Assembly: GCA_937922595.1 (NCBI GenBank)
Contig: CALAIY010000019.1
Location: forward strand, 1-58,478
Source: an uncultured Verrucomicrobiales bacterium
GTDB taxonomy: Bacteria; Verrucomicrobiota; Verrucomicrobiia; Verrucomicrobiales; DEV007
Reading direction: 5' to 3'
DNA length: 58,478 nucleotides
In this document: positions 8,054 through 16,321 of the stretch, in pieces
Layout of the letters: each line of letters starts with the position of its first letter
How positions within the stretch are numbered: position 1 is the first letter of the stretch
The notes under the pieces: generated by a model
Told to the model about the DNA's origin: nothing
Seen by the model: the letters and a program-made list of their open reading frames with translations, nothing else
Database searches by the model: none
Position numbers and translations under genes: made by a program

Positions 8054-9004
8054 ATGCGACTCTCTATCCTTGCCGGAATTTTCCTCAGCCTGACAAGTAT
8101 TGCTCCAGCTGAGCCTGGCGACCCGAATTCACCAATCGTCACCGTAAATGGCGAAGTGATCACTAGGGGGGATCTTGGAATGCGCGTCCTCGCCCGACTT
8201 CTCTCCGAAGGTAAACCGGTAGATACTGCACGCGAAGCTGGAGAAATCTCTCGCGTGGCACCCTCCGTCACGACCGAACTCGTCGTAGAGAAGTTACTCG
8301 ACCAAGCGGCAAGAAGGAAAAAACTCAGCGCCACAGAAGAAGAGATCGAAGCGGGTTTGAGCGCTTTCCGGGAATCGGTGCCTGATGGGCTCACTTACTC
8401 TGAGTATCTCCTGAGCTACGGCACCACTGAGCCAATCGTGCGCAATGACATCGCTCGAAATATACGAGTGAAAAAGCTCACCGATCTCATCACTTCAAAG
8501 ATCAAAGCGCCAGATGACGCGACCTTGCAGGCCGCATATTCGCGAAATCGGGATAAACTCAAAGCGGATGTCCTCCAGGCTCGCCACATCGTGGTGAAGA
8601 CGCGCGCTGAGGCTGAAGCGGTGCGCGCACGTGTTACGGGAAGCGAGACCGAGGATTTCGCGGAAGTCGCGGCGGAAGTGTCTATTGGAGCCACCGCTGA
8701 TCGTGGTGGTGCGCTCAATGAATTTCCGCGTGGCTTCCTTGATCCTGCGTTTGATGAAGCTGCATTCGCACTCGAGCCGGGGGAGATCAGCCAGGTCGTT
8801 GAGACATCGGCTGGCTTTCATCTGATTAAGCTAGAGGCCGTGAAAAAAGACGCTCTTCTCGCTTTTGAGACCGCTGAGCCGCGCCTTCGAAGCGAGATTT
8901 ATGGGCGTCAGCACAATGCGCTCGTTCATCGTCTCATCTACGAGCTTCGTGCTGCCGCTGCCTTGGAGTGGGCGGATGGTGTCACTCCGCCTCCCGCGGA
9001 ATAG
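8054..9004 (+). CDS. Parvulin-type peptidyl-prolyl isomerase (SurA/PpiC-like)
   Basis: A signal peptide (MRLSILAGIFLSLTSIAPAE) precedes a SurA-type N-terminal chaperone helix region (about 30-165). One parvulin domain follows (about 170-275), with QARHIVVKTRAEAEAV, the GGALNEFPRGFLDPAFDEAAF segment and SAGFHLIKLE, the normal rotamase core. It probably folds outer-membrane proteins in the periplasm. I use the ATG at 8054 rather than the TTG two codons upstream because it gives a cleaner signal peptide. It is followed by an AT-rich region and the exopolysaccharide operon. Confidence 0.9.
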   Translation: MRLSILAGIFLSLTSIAPAEPGDPNSPIVTVNGEVITRGDLGMRVLARLLSEGKPVDTAREAGEISRVAPSVTTELVVEKLLDQAARRKKLSATEEEIEAGLSAFRESVPDGLTYSEYLLSYGTTEPIVRNDIARNIRVKKLTDLITSKIKAPDDATLQAAYSRNRDKLKADVLQARHIVVKTRAEAEAVRARVTGSETEDFAEVAAEVSIGATADRGGALNEFPRGFLDPAFDEAAFALEPGEISQVVETSAGFHLIKLEAVKKDALLAFETAEPRLRSEIYGRQHNALVHRLIYELRAAAALEWADGVTPPPAE

Positions 9005-9073
9005 GGTTCTTTTTGCCGAGCCTGCTTATTTGTGGCGCTGTTGCTACACGTGTGTCGTTTGGTGAAGTTTATA

Positions 9074-9096
9074 ATTATCATACATACAACGATAAT
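9074..9096. repeat. Inverted repeat ATTATC-N11-GATAAT in the exopolysaccharide promoter region
   Basis: ATTATC at 9074-9079 and GATAAT at 9091-9096 are inverted half-sites in an AT-rich 182-base intergenic region. They may be an operator for the operon that begins at 9187. No regulator gene is adjacent, so the binding protein is unknown. Confidence 0.35.
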
Positions 9097-9160
9097 AATT
9101 TTTTTAGTTTTCCTCGTAAAAACTGGACATCTCTCACATTTTTGCTATTTATGGTCGCAT

Positions 9161-9178
9161 ATGAGAAATTATTCTCAT
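9161..9178 (+). promoter_or_regulatory. Perfect inverted repeat ATGAGAA-ATTA-TTCTCAT ahead of the exopolysaccharide operon
   Basis: A 7-bp perfect palindrome ends eight bases before the ATG at 9187, covering the ribosome-binding region. It could be a repressor operator (a Fur-like TGAGAA/TTCTCA arrangement) or an RNA hairpin that masks the start. The Shine-Dalgarno between it and the ATG is weak (AGAAA). Confidence 0.45.
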
Positions 9179-9186
9179 TTTAGAAA

Positions 9187-10767
9187 ATGACTGTGAAAAC
9201 GAAAATCGTAAACCGCCAGGAGCCTCTACCGCTTCTTATGGGGCTCGCCGTTGCTGTGCTGCCAACCGCGCTTCATGCGCAGGAATTCGTCGAATCCGAT
9301 GCGGCGGCAGTGCTTCCAGCACCTGCTGAGATCATTGAAAACGCTCCTGTTGCCGTCGATCCAAGCTTTTCCAGTGCACTTCAAGCGCCTGCGACCGACC
9401 CTGAGTTGAACGCGCCGCTCGATGACCTTTTCCCTTCACCCGTCGAAGCAGCGGGACCGCCTCCTGGATTCATCCCCGCTTCTGAGTTGCCTATTTTCTT
9501 CCCTACGGCTCTTTCAGGAGGTGCTACGGAGAATGCCGCAATTCCAGATGAGCTCGCGAATCTTGATCTCACGTCCCCACGCCCCGTGCTCATTGAGCCG
9601 GAGGGTGCGCCCGAAGGTGAAGTCTTTGGCTCCATCGATGAAGGGCAGCTTCTTGCTGAAGGCGCGGCACGCACTGCAGTGCCGGAAGAAACGATTGATG
9701 ATCGCCGTCGCCGCAAAGGTCCATTCACCTTTAGTCTCGATGTAGGATCTTCCTATGATGACAACATTTTCCTAAGCCCAACGGAAAAGGTCGAAGACTA
9801 CATCTACGCCATCAGCCCATCCATCCAAATCGGCCTCGGTGATGCTGGAGAACAGCAATCATCCTATATCCTCATCAACTACGATCCCACCGCACTCTTT
9901 TTCCAGAACAGCCCTGAAGAAAACGCCGTGGATCAAGATATCTCCACTACCATTGCCTACCGCACTGGGAAAACGGGCGTCACCGCTCGGGGACGCTTTC
10001 AGACGCTTAGTGGCAACCTCCAAGATCTTGGCGATCGCGCGGATCGATCGGTCGCTAGCGCTTCGCTCGGCTTCTCTTACGGCTGGGGGAGAAAAATCTC
10101 AGTAGATACCACCCTCGCCTACGAAAATACCGATTTTGATGACTTCCTCGATACCACGACCTATAGCGCCGAAATAGCCCTCGCGTATCAGGCTACGCCT
10201 AAAACTGCTCTTGGTTTCGGTGTGCGTGGAGGCACGGTCGAGACTGGTAATGGAATCGCTGACCAGGACTTCTCTCAAGCTTTCCTCAGCGTCACCACCG
10301 ATCCTCGCGCCAAGGTTTCTCTCCGCGCTCGTGCAGGAGCTGACCTTCGCCAAACGCCAGCTGGCGATCGTGTGACCCCAGTTTTTGCTGTAGGTGGAAC
10401 CTACGCGCCACGTGAGCGCACTCGCATCAATCTCGATGGTGTTCGCGATGTGCAAGTCTCCTCCGCCGATGAGGGCACAGGATTCACTCGCACGAGCCTT
10501 ACTCTTGGGCTTGAGCAATCGATCGGCCAACGCTGGACTTTTGGTCTTGATCTCGGATACGAGGAACTCGCCTACGACGCCGTCGCCGCCAACGTCACCA
10601 CAGACCGTATCGATGAACTCTACTTCATTCGCCCGAGCGCACGCTACGCCTTCCGTGAAAATCTTACCGGAAGTGTCTTCTACGCCTTCCGCGAAAATAG
10701 CTCCACCGAAGGTTCTCAGTCCTTTACAAATAATCAGGCCGGAATCGAAGTCGGTTACGAATTTTAG
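9187..10767 (+). CDS. Outer-membrane beta-barrel protein of the exopolysaccharide operon
   Basis: A 526-residue secreted protein. A signal peptide ends near ALHAQE (residue 36). A Pro/Ala-rich, disordered-looking segment (about 37-170) follows, and then a long beta-barrel region beginning FTFSLDVGSSYDDNIFLSP, the typical entry strand of BBP2-like outer-membrane barrels. The protein ends QAGIEVGYEF, with a terminal aromatic. It lies directly upstream of the exporter and Wzc-like genes and probably helps polysaccharide cross the outer membrane or anchors it. The likely operator at 9161-9178 would control it. Confidence 0.82.
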   Translation: MTVKTKIVNRQEPLPLLMGLAVAVLPTALHAQEFVESDAAAVLPAPAEIIENAPVAVDPSFSSALQAPATDPELNAPLDDLFPSPVEAAGPPPGFIPASELPIFFPTALSGGATENAAIPDELANLDLTSPRPVLIEPEGAPEGEVFGSIDEGQLLAEGAARTAVPEETIDDRRRRKGPFTFSLDVGSSYDDNIFLSPTEKVEDYIYAISPSIQIGLGDAGEQQSSYILINYDPTALFFQNSPEENAVDQDISTTIAYRTGKTGVTARGRFQTLSGNLQDLGDRADRSVASASLGFSYGWGRKISVDTTLAYENTDFDDFLDTTTYSAEIALAYQATPKTALGFGVRGGTVETGNGIADQDFSQAFLSVTTDPRAKVSLRARAGADLRQTPAGDRVTPVFAVGGTYAPRERTRINLDGVRDVQVSSADEGTGFTRTSLTLGLEQSIGQRWTFGLDLGYEELAYDAVAANVTTDRIDELYFIRPSARYAFRENLTGSVFYAFRENSSTEGSQSFTNNQAGIEVGYEF

Positions 10768-10804
10768 AATCTTTTTTCCTTTATCTATCCCTCCCCCCAA
10801 AAAT

Positions 10805-11419
10805 ATGAAAATAAGACTGCAATCTATTGCATTCCTCCTCGCGCTCATGCTGTCGATTCTGCTGGGATTCGGCACGACGAATGCGTCCGCTCAGGCCGGG
10901 CACCAAAGCTCCGCCGGAGTAGGTTACTGCCTTCAGCCGGGAGATGTCATCCAGGCAAATGTATTCCAAGAGGCTGAGCTGAGTGTAAGGGTCAGAATCT
11001 CGAAAGATGGAACTGTACGCCTGCCACTTATCGGTAGTATTATGCTCGGCGGTTTGACCTCTGATCAAGCCTCTGAAGTCGTTCGATCCCGCTACGCAAA
11101 TGGCTTTCTCGTGAATCCTCAGGTGAACGTTACCGTTCTATCTTATGTGAAGCAACGCTTCACCATCCTCGGGCAAGTAAAGCGCCCGGGAGCCTACACT
11201 ATTCCCGAAGCAGGCACGCTTACGTTGCTCCAGGCAATCGGCTTTGCTGGAGATTTCACCAATCTTGCCAACCGTAAAAAGGTTGTGCTCAAGCGCCAAG
11301 TGAACGGAGTCGGGAAAGCTTACGTGATTAATGTGAAGGAAATCGCAAAACGCCCTGAGGCGAACGATGTTCGCGTTCTTCCCGGGGATGTGATCAGCAT
11401 TCCTGAATCCCTCTTTTAG
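10805..11419 (+). CDS. Polysaccharide export protein (Wza/Poly_export + SLBB type)
   Basis: A signal peptide (to about residue 36) is followed by a Poly_export domain (YCLQPGDVIQANVFQEAELS and DGTVRLPLIGSIMLGGLT). A single SLBB-type beta-grasp domain follows (RFTILGQVKRPGAYTIPEAG, then TLLQAIGFAGDF). At 204 residues it is about half the length of E. coli Wza, as is usual for short exporters paired with a separate barrel, here the preceding gene. The ATG at 10805 is chosen because everything upstream overlaps the previous gene. It would form the periplasmic/outer-membrane channel for the polymer. Confidence 0.92.
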   Translation: MKIRLQSIAFLLALMLSILLGFGTTNASAQAGHQSSAGVGYCLQPGDVIQANVFQEAELSVRVRISKDGTVRLPLIGSIMLGGLTSDQASEVVRSRYANGFLVNPQVNVTVLSYVKQRFTILGQVKRPGAYTIPEAGTLTLLQAIGFAGDFTNLANRKKVVLKRQVNGVGKAYVINVKEIAKRPEANDVRVLPGDVISIPESLF

Positions 11420-11448
11420 GTTTTAAATTTCCGTCATCTCTCTCTATT

Positions 11449-13659
11449 GTGATAGCTTCTGTTCCCATACCTCCCTCGAAAGAAGAGGGCACCGCCATCC
11501 CTGTTAGCAACATCACTCCGATGCCTCAGCAGAAATCGAAAACGCCCTTTGAAGGCACGCCGCCTGCTCCCTATTCAGGGTTGGTGCCGCTTTCTGCTGC
11601 ATCACCAGCGCCTCCCACCGTATCGGATTCCGGTAACGATGGCGGATTCTTCGATTTTATGGGGCTGCTCACCGGCCTCATGAAGCGTTGGTGGGTTCTT
11701 GCAATTTGTCTCGTTCTCGGGCTTATCGCTGCCATCGCTTATGTAAAGACCGCTGAGCCAATATATGTAGCCACTGCGACGCTGAAGGTCGAGCAGGGGC
11801 AGAGCAGCCTTCAGCCGCTTCAAATCCGCGACGAAGACTTCCGTTCGCTCGAAGTTCTCCGTACGGAGGAAGCAAGGGTCATGAGTAGTAATATGCTTGT
11901 CCGTGTTGCCCATGTGGTAGGTCTTGATTCTAGGGGGACGCAGCTTCCTGAGATTGGAGAAGATGAAAGCTATTCAGATTCTCAGCTTATTGATGCTCTT
12001 CGGGCGAAAGTGGGAGCGAATCTCCAGCGTGGAACGCGCCTCATCGTGGTTACCGTTGAAGACCCGGATCCTGAACGAGCAAAAGAAATCGCTGCTGCGT
12101 TTGTCCTCCAGGCAAAGAATTTTTCATCAGAGAATATTTCTGAGCAGGCTGCTAGCGCCCAGAAAGGACTCATTGCTGAAGCAAAGCGCCTCAGCCGCGA
12201 ACTCGCCAATGCTGAGGAGAATATCCAAGCCTACCGCGATGAGCATAATAATGTCCCACTCGGTGAAAAGAACGACACCCTTGAAAGTAAGCTGCGCAAC
12301 CTATCGGACGCAGTGACCAAGGCACGTGATGAGCGCCTTCGCCTTGGCTCGCAGATTGGGAAATCGGCACCTGCTGATATCTTACGTGTTCCCTCTGTTG
12401 CATCCTCTGCCGAGATCGTTGCCCTTCGGCAAAATATTGATCGAGCCAAAGCGAAGTTTGCCCGCGTCCGTGAGCAGAAGGGAGCCAGCCATCCCGCTTA
12501 TATTGCTGCGCAATCCGAGCTTACGGAGCTCCAAGGTTCTCTTGAAAACGCCGCACTCCAAGCCGCCGCCTCTATTCGTCGTGGCTACGAAGCTGCCCTT
12601 GAAACAGAAACTCGGCTTGAAACCGCTATCGATGAGCAGCGACAGCAGCTTCTCGCACGTGCTGCCCTCTCTACCGAATACGAGCGTCTCGTTCGCGAGC
12701 GGAAAGCGCTTCAGGGGCTCCATGATAAGGTGAATGTGAACCTTCGTCGCACTCAGGTCGATCCTAAAGTTCTCGGCGTGTCCAATATTACTAGTTTTGC
12801 TGATCCTGTCGTCCCGGATTACCCGTGGTTCCCGCGTAAAAAGCTCTGCCTCGTGCTCGGCGGTTTCGCCGGAGGCAGCGCAGGTCTTGGTCTCGCCCTC
12901 CTTCTCGCTCTTATGGATCAGAAGGTGCGTGGCCCACGCCAGATCGAACGCATCATCGGAATGCCCGCTCTCGCCTCGATGCCCGAAGACCCACAAGGCC
13001 GCGTCGATCGTGTCCTCCGCACCAGCGCTGAGCCACGAACGCTTTCTTCCGAAGCTATCCGCACCCTAGGAGCCGGGCTCGAATCCATTGCACGGCAGAC
13101 GGAAGGGGAAGCCACCTCAGTGCTCTTTACCAGTGCTCGGCCTAATGAAGGCACGTCATTCTGCGCTGCTCACTTCGCCGCTTTCCTCGCCCGCCAAGGC
13201 TATCGAACTCTCTTGGTCGATGCGAACCTCCGCCGTCCGGCTCAGGAGAAACAACTCGTCGGCCAGACTTCCGGATTCGGCCTCGCCAATTACCTGGATC
13301 GCACCACCGAGACCGTCCAAGGCTGCCGCGAAACAGCTGTGCCTCGCCTCTTCCTTCTCCCAGCAGGGGAGAGTGAGCGCAATCCCGGCGAACTCCTCGC
13401 AAGAGGTGAACTCCTCGGCACCGTCATTGGCGATGCCGGGCGCCGCTTCGATCGCGTCGTGATCGATGCTCCGGAAGCGGGTGTCCTCTCTGATGCCATC
13501 CGTCTCAGCCATCACGCCCAGTCCGTCTGCCTTGTCGTCCATGCTGATAAGACAAAGCGCTCCGACGTAGAAAACACCGCAAGGCGCCTTCGCATGGCTG
13601 GAGCAAACCTCGTGGGCTTCGTTCTCAATCGCACCGAAGACGGTAGCGACAGCAGATAA
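11449..13659 (+). CDS. Wzc-like chain-length determinant / tyrosine-kinase-like protein with degenerate P-loop
   Basis: A 736-residue inner-membrane protein: proline-rich N-terminus, first TM (about 78-98), Wzz domain, long coiled coil (about 230-420), GNVR-type segment before the second TM (PDYPWFPRKKLCLVLGGFAGG, near 460-490), and a C-terminal BY-kinase-type domain (about 540-736). It controls polymer length and export. The Walker A equivalent reads SARPNEGTSF: the lysine expected before S/T is T569. Walker A' (LLVDANLRRP) lacks the usual second Asp, Walker B is RVVIDAPEAG, and no C-terminal tyrosine cluster is present. I infer a pseudokinase or structural copolymerase. The start is GTG; an internal ATG at codon 25 is the alternative. 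Confidence 0.88.
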   Translation: MIASVPIPPSKEEGTAIPVSNITPMPQQKSKTPFEGTPPAPYSGLVPLSAASPAPPTVSDSGNDGGFFDFMGLLTGLMKRWWVLAICLVLGLIAAIAYVKTAEPIYVATATLKVEQGQSSLQPLQIRDEDFRSLEVLRTEEARVMSSNMLVRVAHVVGLDSRGTQLPEIGEDESYSDSQLIDALRAKVGANLQRGTRLIVVTVEDPDPERAKEIAAAFVLQAKNFSSENISEQAASAQKGLIAEAKRLSRELANAEENIQAYRDEHNNVPLGEKNDTLESKLRNLSDAVTKARDERLRLGSQIGKSAPADILRVPSVASSAEIVALRQNIDRAKAKFARVREQKGASHPAYIAAQSELTELQGSLENAALQAAASIRRGYEAALETETRLETAIDEQRQQLLARAALSTEYERLVRERKALQGLHDKVNVNLRRTQVDPKVLGVSNITSFADPVVPDYPWFPRKKLCLVLGGFAGGSAGLGLALLLALMDQKVRGPRQIERIIGMPALASMPEDPQGRVDRVLRTSAEPRTLSSEAIRTLGAGLESIARQTEGEATSVLFTSARPNEGTSFCAAHFAAFLARQGYRTLLVDANLRRPAQEKQLVGQTSGFGLANYLDRTTETVQGCRETAVPRLFLLPAGESERNPGELLARGELLGTVIGDAGRRFDRVVIDAPEAGVLSDAIRLSHHAQSVCLVVHADKTKRSDVENTARRLRMAGANLVGFVLNRTEDGSDSR

Positions 13660-13678
13660 TCTGGATATTGAAGAGGGG

Positions 13679-14323
13679 ATGCCCACCCCTGAATCACTTT
13701 GGCAGGAAATCTCCCGAGGAAACACCTCTAAGCGCCTCGTCGCCGATTTCCTTCGCGCTGGCTCCGCCCGATGGGAGCCTGGCACTTGGATTTTCGAGTT
13801 AGCTCGAGTTCTAGGCGTCGAGCACGAACTCGAAAATTCGTCAGGAATGCGTGGCAAGCCCGAGCCCCTTGTGCTCGCGAAGCTTACCGAGGTTCCTCAG
13901 ACCCAGCGTATCGATGGCATCATTTCGCTGAAAATCCCCAAGCCTCTCGATGTATCGATTCTCGTGGAAAGTCTCTGCGATCAGGTGCTGCGGCTGAAGC
14001 TTGGATCCTTTCCCGAGGCCGACTCGCGTGTCCGCTGCGAACTCGAAATCTGCCTCTTAGCGCTTCTCCATCGCCGCAATCTACTTACCGATCATCACCT
14101 CAGGCTTGAACTCTACGTGAGCTGCCCCCAAGGCTCGAACGGCAAATTCGCTAAAACCCTCCACCTTGCAGCCGATCTTCCACTCGGGGGGAGAATCACC
14201 ATTTTTCATACAGGCCTCCACGCAGAGGAATCGTGTGCATTTCCTCCTCAGGGAGCCTGCTATGCAAAGTGTCTACGAACGATTCGGGACGATGCGCAAA
14301 TGCTCCGTTTCGACCGCGACTGA
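13679..14323 (+). CDS. Unknown protein, last gene of the exopolysaccharide operon
   Basis: A 214-residue protein that I do not recognise. It has no signal peptide or membrane segment. It begins PTPESLWQEISRGNTSKRLV and contains a leucine-rich helical centre (LEICLLALLHRRNLLTDHHL) and several cysteines in the C-terminal third. A GAAGAGGGG element just ahead of the ATG is a good ribosome-binding site. The gene is 19 nt downstream of the Wzc-like gene, so it is probably co-transcribed, which suggests a role in polymer assembly or its control. It converges with the methyltransferase at 14335. Confidence 0.65.
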   Translation: MPTPESLWQEISRGNTSKRLVADFLRAGSARWEPGTWIFELARVLGVEHELENSSGMRGKPEPLVLAKLTEVPQTQRIDGIISLKIPKPLDVSILVESLCDQVLRLKLGSFPEADSRVRCELEICLLALLHRRNLLTDHHLRLELYVSCPQGSNGKFAKTLHLAADLPLGGRITIFHTGLHAEESCAFPPQGACYAKCLRTIRDDAQMLRFDRD

Positions 14324-14334
14324 CTTACCACCGC

Positions 14335-15369
14335 TCACTTACGAAACCTATAATGAGAGACGAACCATTCTCTCCCAGCATCGTATCCCCACAGCTCAGC
14401 GCAGGCCATGTAAAAGCAGCGCCAGTAGACCCACCACTTTGTCGTCTGGTGAGCACCATAGGTTTCCTCAAGTAGTGGTAGGATCTCATGGGAATTTTGA
14501 TCCATGTTTTCCAGCCAAGCATTCGAAGTTTTCTCGTAATGGGTTCCATCTACGCGCCAGTGTTCTTGAATCTTCAGCTGGTCTTGAAAGCTTAAGAGCA
14601 AATGATCGGAAGGCATCTGCCCGCCCGTGAAGAAGTATTTTGCCATCCAATCCGAGTCGTCCTTTACCTCGTAGTGATACGCGTAATCCCGGTGAGTGAA
14701 GATATGGACGAATAGCTGCCCTCCGGGCTTGAGCCAATCTGCGACACGTCCCATGAGCTTCCGATAGTTTTTCATGTGCTCAAACATCTCGACCGACACC
14801 ACACGATCATAGCTTCCCGAATCGGGCGCTTCGAAGGTATTCATATCACAGGTAATCACTGTGAGATTCTCTAGCCCGCGCTCTTTCGCTTGTGCTTCAA
14901 TGTGCGCGCGCTGCGGAGCGGAATTGGAGACAGATGTGATCCGTGAATTCGGATAGTGCTTGGCCATCCAAAGGCTGAGCGAGCCCCAGCCGCAGCCGAG
15001 TTCGAGGATCTTCTGCCCATCTTCGAGCGCAGCGCGTTCGCAGGTGAGTGCGAGCATCGTTGCCTCCGCCTCGTCAAGAGTGCGGGTGTCTTCCTTCCAG
15101 TATCCCGAGGAATACTTGAGGTGCTTGCCCAGGCAAAGCTCGAAGAAGCGCGGGGGGAGTTCGTAGTGCTGCTCGTTCGCCGCATCGGTCTCGATGGCAA
15201 TGGGCGCTTCCTCGAGTGATGCGATGTGCTCTATGATTGCTTTTTGATTCTCCTCTTCACTTCCACGATTGAATTCTTTGAGCTGCCCAGCAAGACGCTG
15301 GCGAATGCCCCAGCGGATCACTTGATCGGGGAGGATGTTCTTTTCGAGTAAAGTATCGGAGAGTGACAT
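14335..15369 (-). CDS. Cyclopropane-fatty-acid-synthase-like SAM methyltransferase
   Basis: A 344-residue member of the CFA-synthase/coclaurine N-methyltransferase-like family. HYELPPRFFELCLGKHLKYSSGYW is the characteristic pre-motif. KILELGCGWGSLSLWMA is SAM motif I. SVEMFEHMKNYRKLM is the catalytic-loop segment with the conserved EMFEH. It has no signal peptide. The likely substrate is an unsaturated phospholipid acyl chain or a related lipid. Its ATG overlaps the stop of the DUF1295 gene by one base (TAATG), so the two are translationally coupled. DUF1295 plus CFA-like methyltransferase is a recurrent pair in lipid-modification loci. Confidence 0.88.
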   Translation of the reverse strand: MSLSDTLLEKNILPDQVIRWGIRQRLAGQLKEFNRGSEEENQKAIIEHIASLEEAPIAIETDAANEQHYELPPRFFELCLGKHLKYSSGYWKEDTRTLDEAEATMLALTCERAALEDGQKILELGCGWGSLSLWMAKHYPNSRITSVSNSAPQRAHIEAQAKERGLENLTVITCDMNTFEAPDSGSYDRVVSVEMFEHMKNYRKLMGRVADWLKPGGQLFVHIFTHRDYAYHYEVKDDSDWMAKYFFTGGQMPSDHLLLSFQDQLKIQEHWRVDGTHYEKTSNAWLENMDQNSHEILPLLEETYGAHQTTKWWVYWRCFYMACAELWGYDAGREWFVSHYRFRK

Positions 15370-16163
15370 TAGGATTGGGGAGATTTTGGAAACCAGGGGA
15401 TGAATGGCGAAGTCTCTTTTTGGTATTGGCGATAGTGATCACCCTTGGATTTAAGCGACTGTATTTCGGACATCGCAATTCCGGTTACTTTGAGGAGAAA
15501 CCAAAGCATGAGAATTGGTGCGAGAAGTGCAAGCCAACCAATACTGGTGGCGCTGAAGCCAAAGGCTCCAATGCCCACCCAGAAGAGCCATTCAAAGAAA
15601 TAATTCGGGTGCCGAGAGACCCGCCAAAGACCGCGTTTACAGACCTCGGAGTGGTCTGTGCGTTTTTTGAGAAACGTCTTGAGCTGGTGATCGGCGAGGG
15701 ATTCTCCTGCGATGGAAATTGCCGCGAGCGAAAGGCCGATGATTTCCATGAGGGAGAAGGCAGTTTCCTCTCTGAGGAAGGCGAGGCAGAAGGGGAGGGT
15801 GAGTGCGGTGCTCAGGGCTCCTTGGAAATGGAAGATCAGGAAGAAATAGGGGAACCATGGGGAGTCCTTGCCTTCGCGGAGACTGGTGTAGCGCTTATCT
15901 TCCTCGGGGTGTTTTTTTAGAGTGCGTTTGGCGAGGTGGGTGCCGAGGCGGAGTGACCAGGCGAGGGCGATGATGGTGCCCGCGATGCGGCGTGGCTCCC
16001 AGCCGCTATCCGCAAGAATTGCGACAAGGGGGACGAGAAACGCAATGCTATAGCTCCACGCGATATCGACGAGCGTGGCATTCTCGGTGTGCCGGGAAAG
16101 AACCCAGGTGATGGTGAAATAGATCGCGCAGAAGGCGGCGGCGGCGAGGACGAGGGGAATCAT
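15369..16163 (-). CDS. DUF1295 steroid-5-alpha-reductase-like membrane protein
   Basis: A polytopic membrane protein of about 264 residues. The DUF1295 signature is clear in the C-terminal half: GLWRVSRHPNYFFEWLFWVG, and later KSKGDHYRQYQKETSPFIPW. Members are NADPH-dependent reductases or methyltransferase-like membrane enzymes of lipids. Here it is coupled to the CFA-synthase-like gene and probably modifies the same fatty acyl substrate. I start at the ATG at 16163, which overlaps the stop of an upstream small ORF (ATGA). A TTG at 16202 would add 13 residues. Confidence 0.88.
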   Translation of the reverse strand: MIPLVLAAAAFCAIYFTITWVLSRHTENATLVDIAWSYSIAFLVPLVAILADSGWEPRRIAGTIIALAWSLRLGTHLAKRTLKKHPEEDKRYTSLREGKDSPWFPYFFLIFHFQGALSTALTLPFCLAFLREETAFSLMEIIGLSLAAISIAGESLADHQLKTFLKKRTDHSEVCKRGLWRVSRHPNYFFEWLFWVGIGAFGFSATSIGWLALLAPILMLWFLLKVTGIAMSEIQSLKSKGDHYRQYQKETSPFIPWFPKSPQS

Positions 16164-16288
16164 GACCGGGCGAAAAAATCGTGCGCGGAAGAGATTTCCC
16201 AAAAAGGCTCGCGGATGCTCGCCCCCACGATGAGGGCGGGCATCACAACGAGAGGGATGCTGCGGAAGAATTTGAAGAGACCGTTCAC
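16160..16288 (-). CDS. Possible 42-residue membrane peptide upstream of DUF1295
   Basis: A short frame from a GTG at 16288 encodes NGLFKFFRSIPLVVMPALIV followed by GASIREPFWEISSAHDFFARS. It ends in a TGA that overlaps the DUF1295 ATG as ATGA. The middle is hydrophobic (one possible membrane helix) with basic residues before it. The overlap and position suggest translational coupling in the sdhA-DUF1295-methyltransferase transcript. No strong ribosome-binding site is visible, so this is tentative. Confidence 0.42.
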   Translation of the reverse strand: MNGLFKFFRSIPLVVMPALIVGASIREPFWEISSAHDFFARS

Positions 16289-16321
16289 TCTAAGTATAAC
16301 GGTCGAGAGGCGCGTGCGGTT

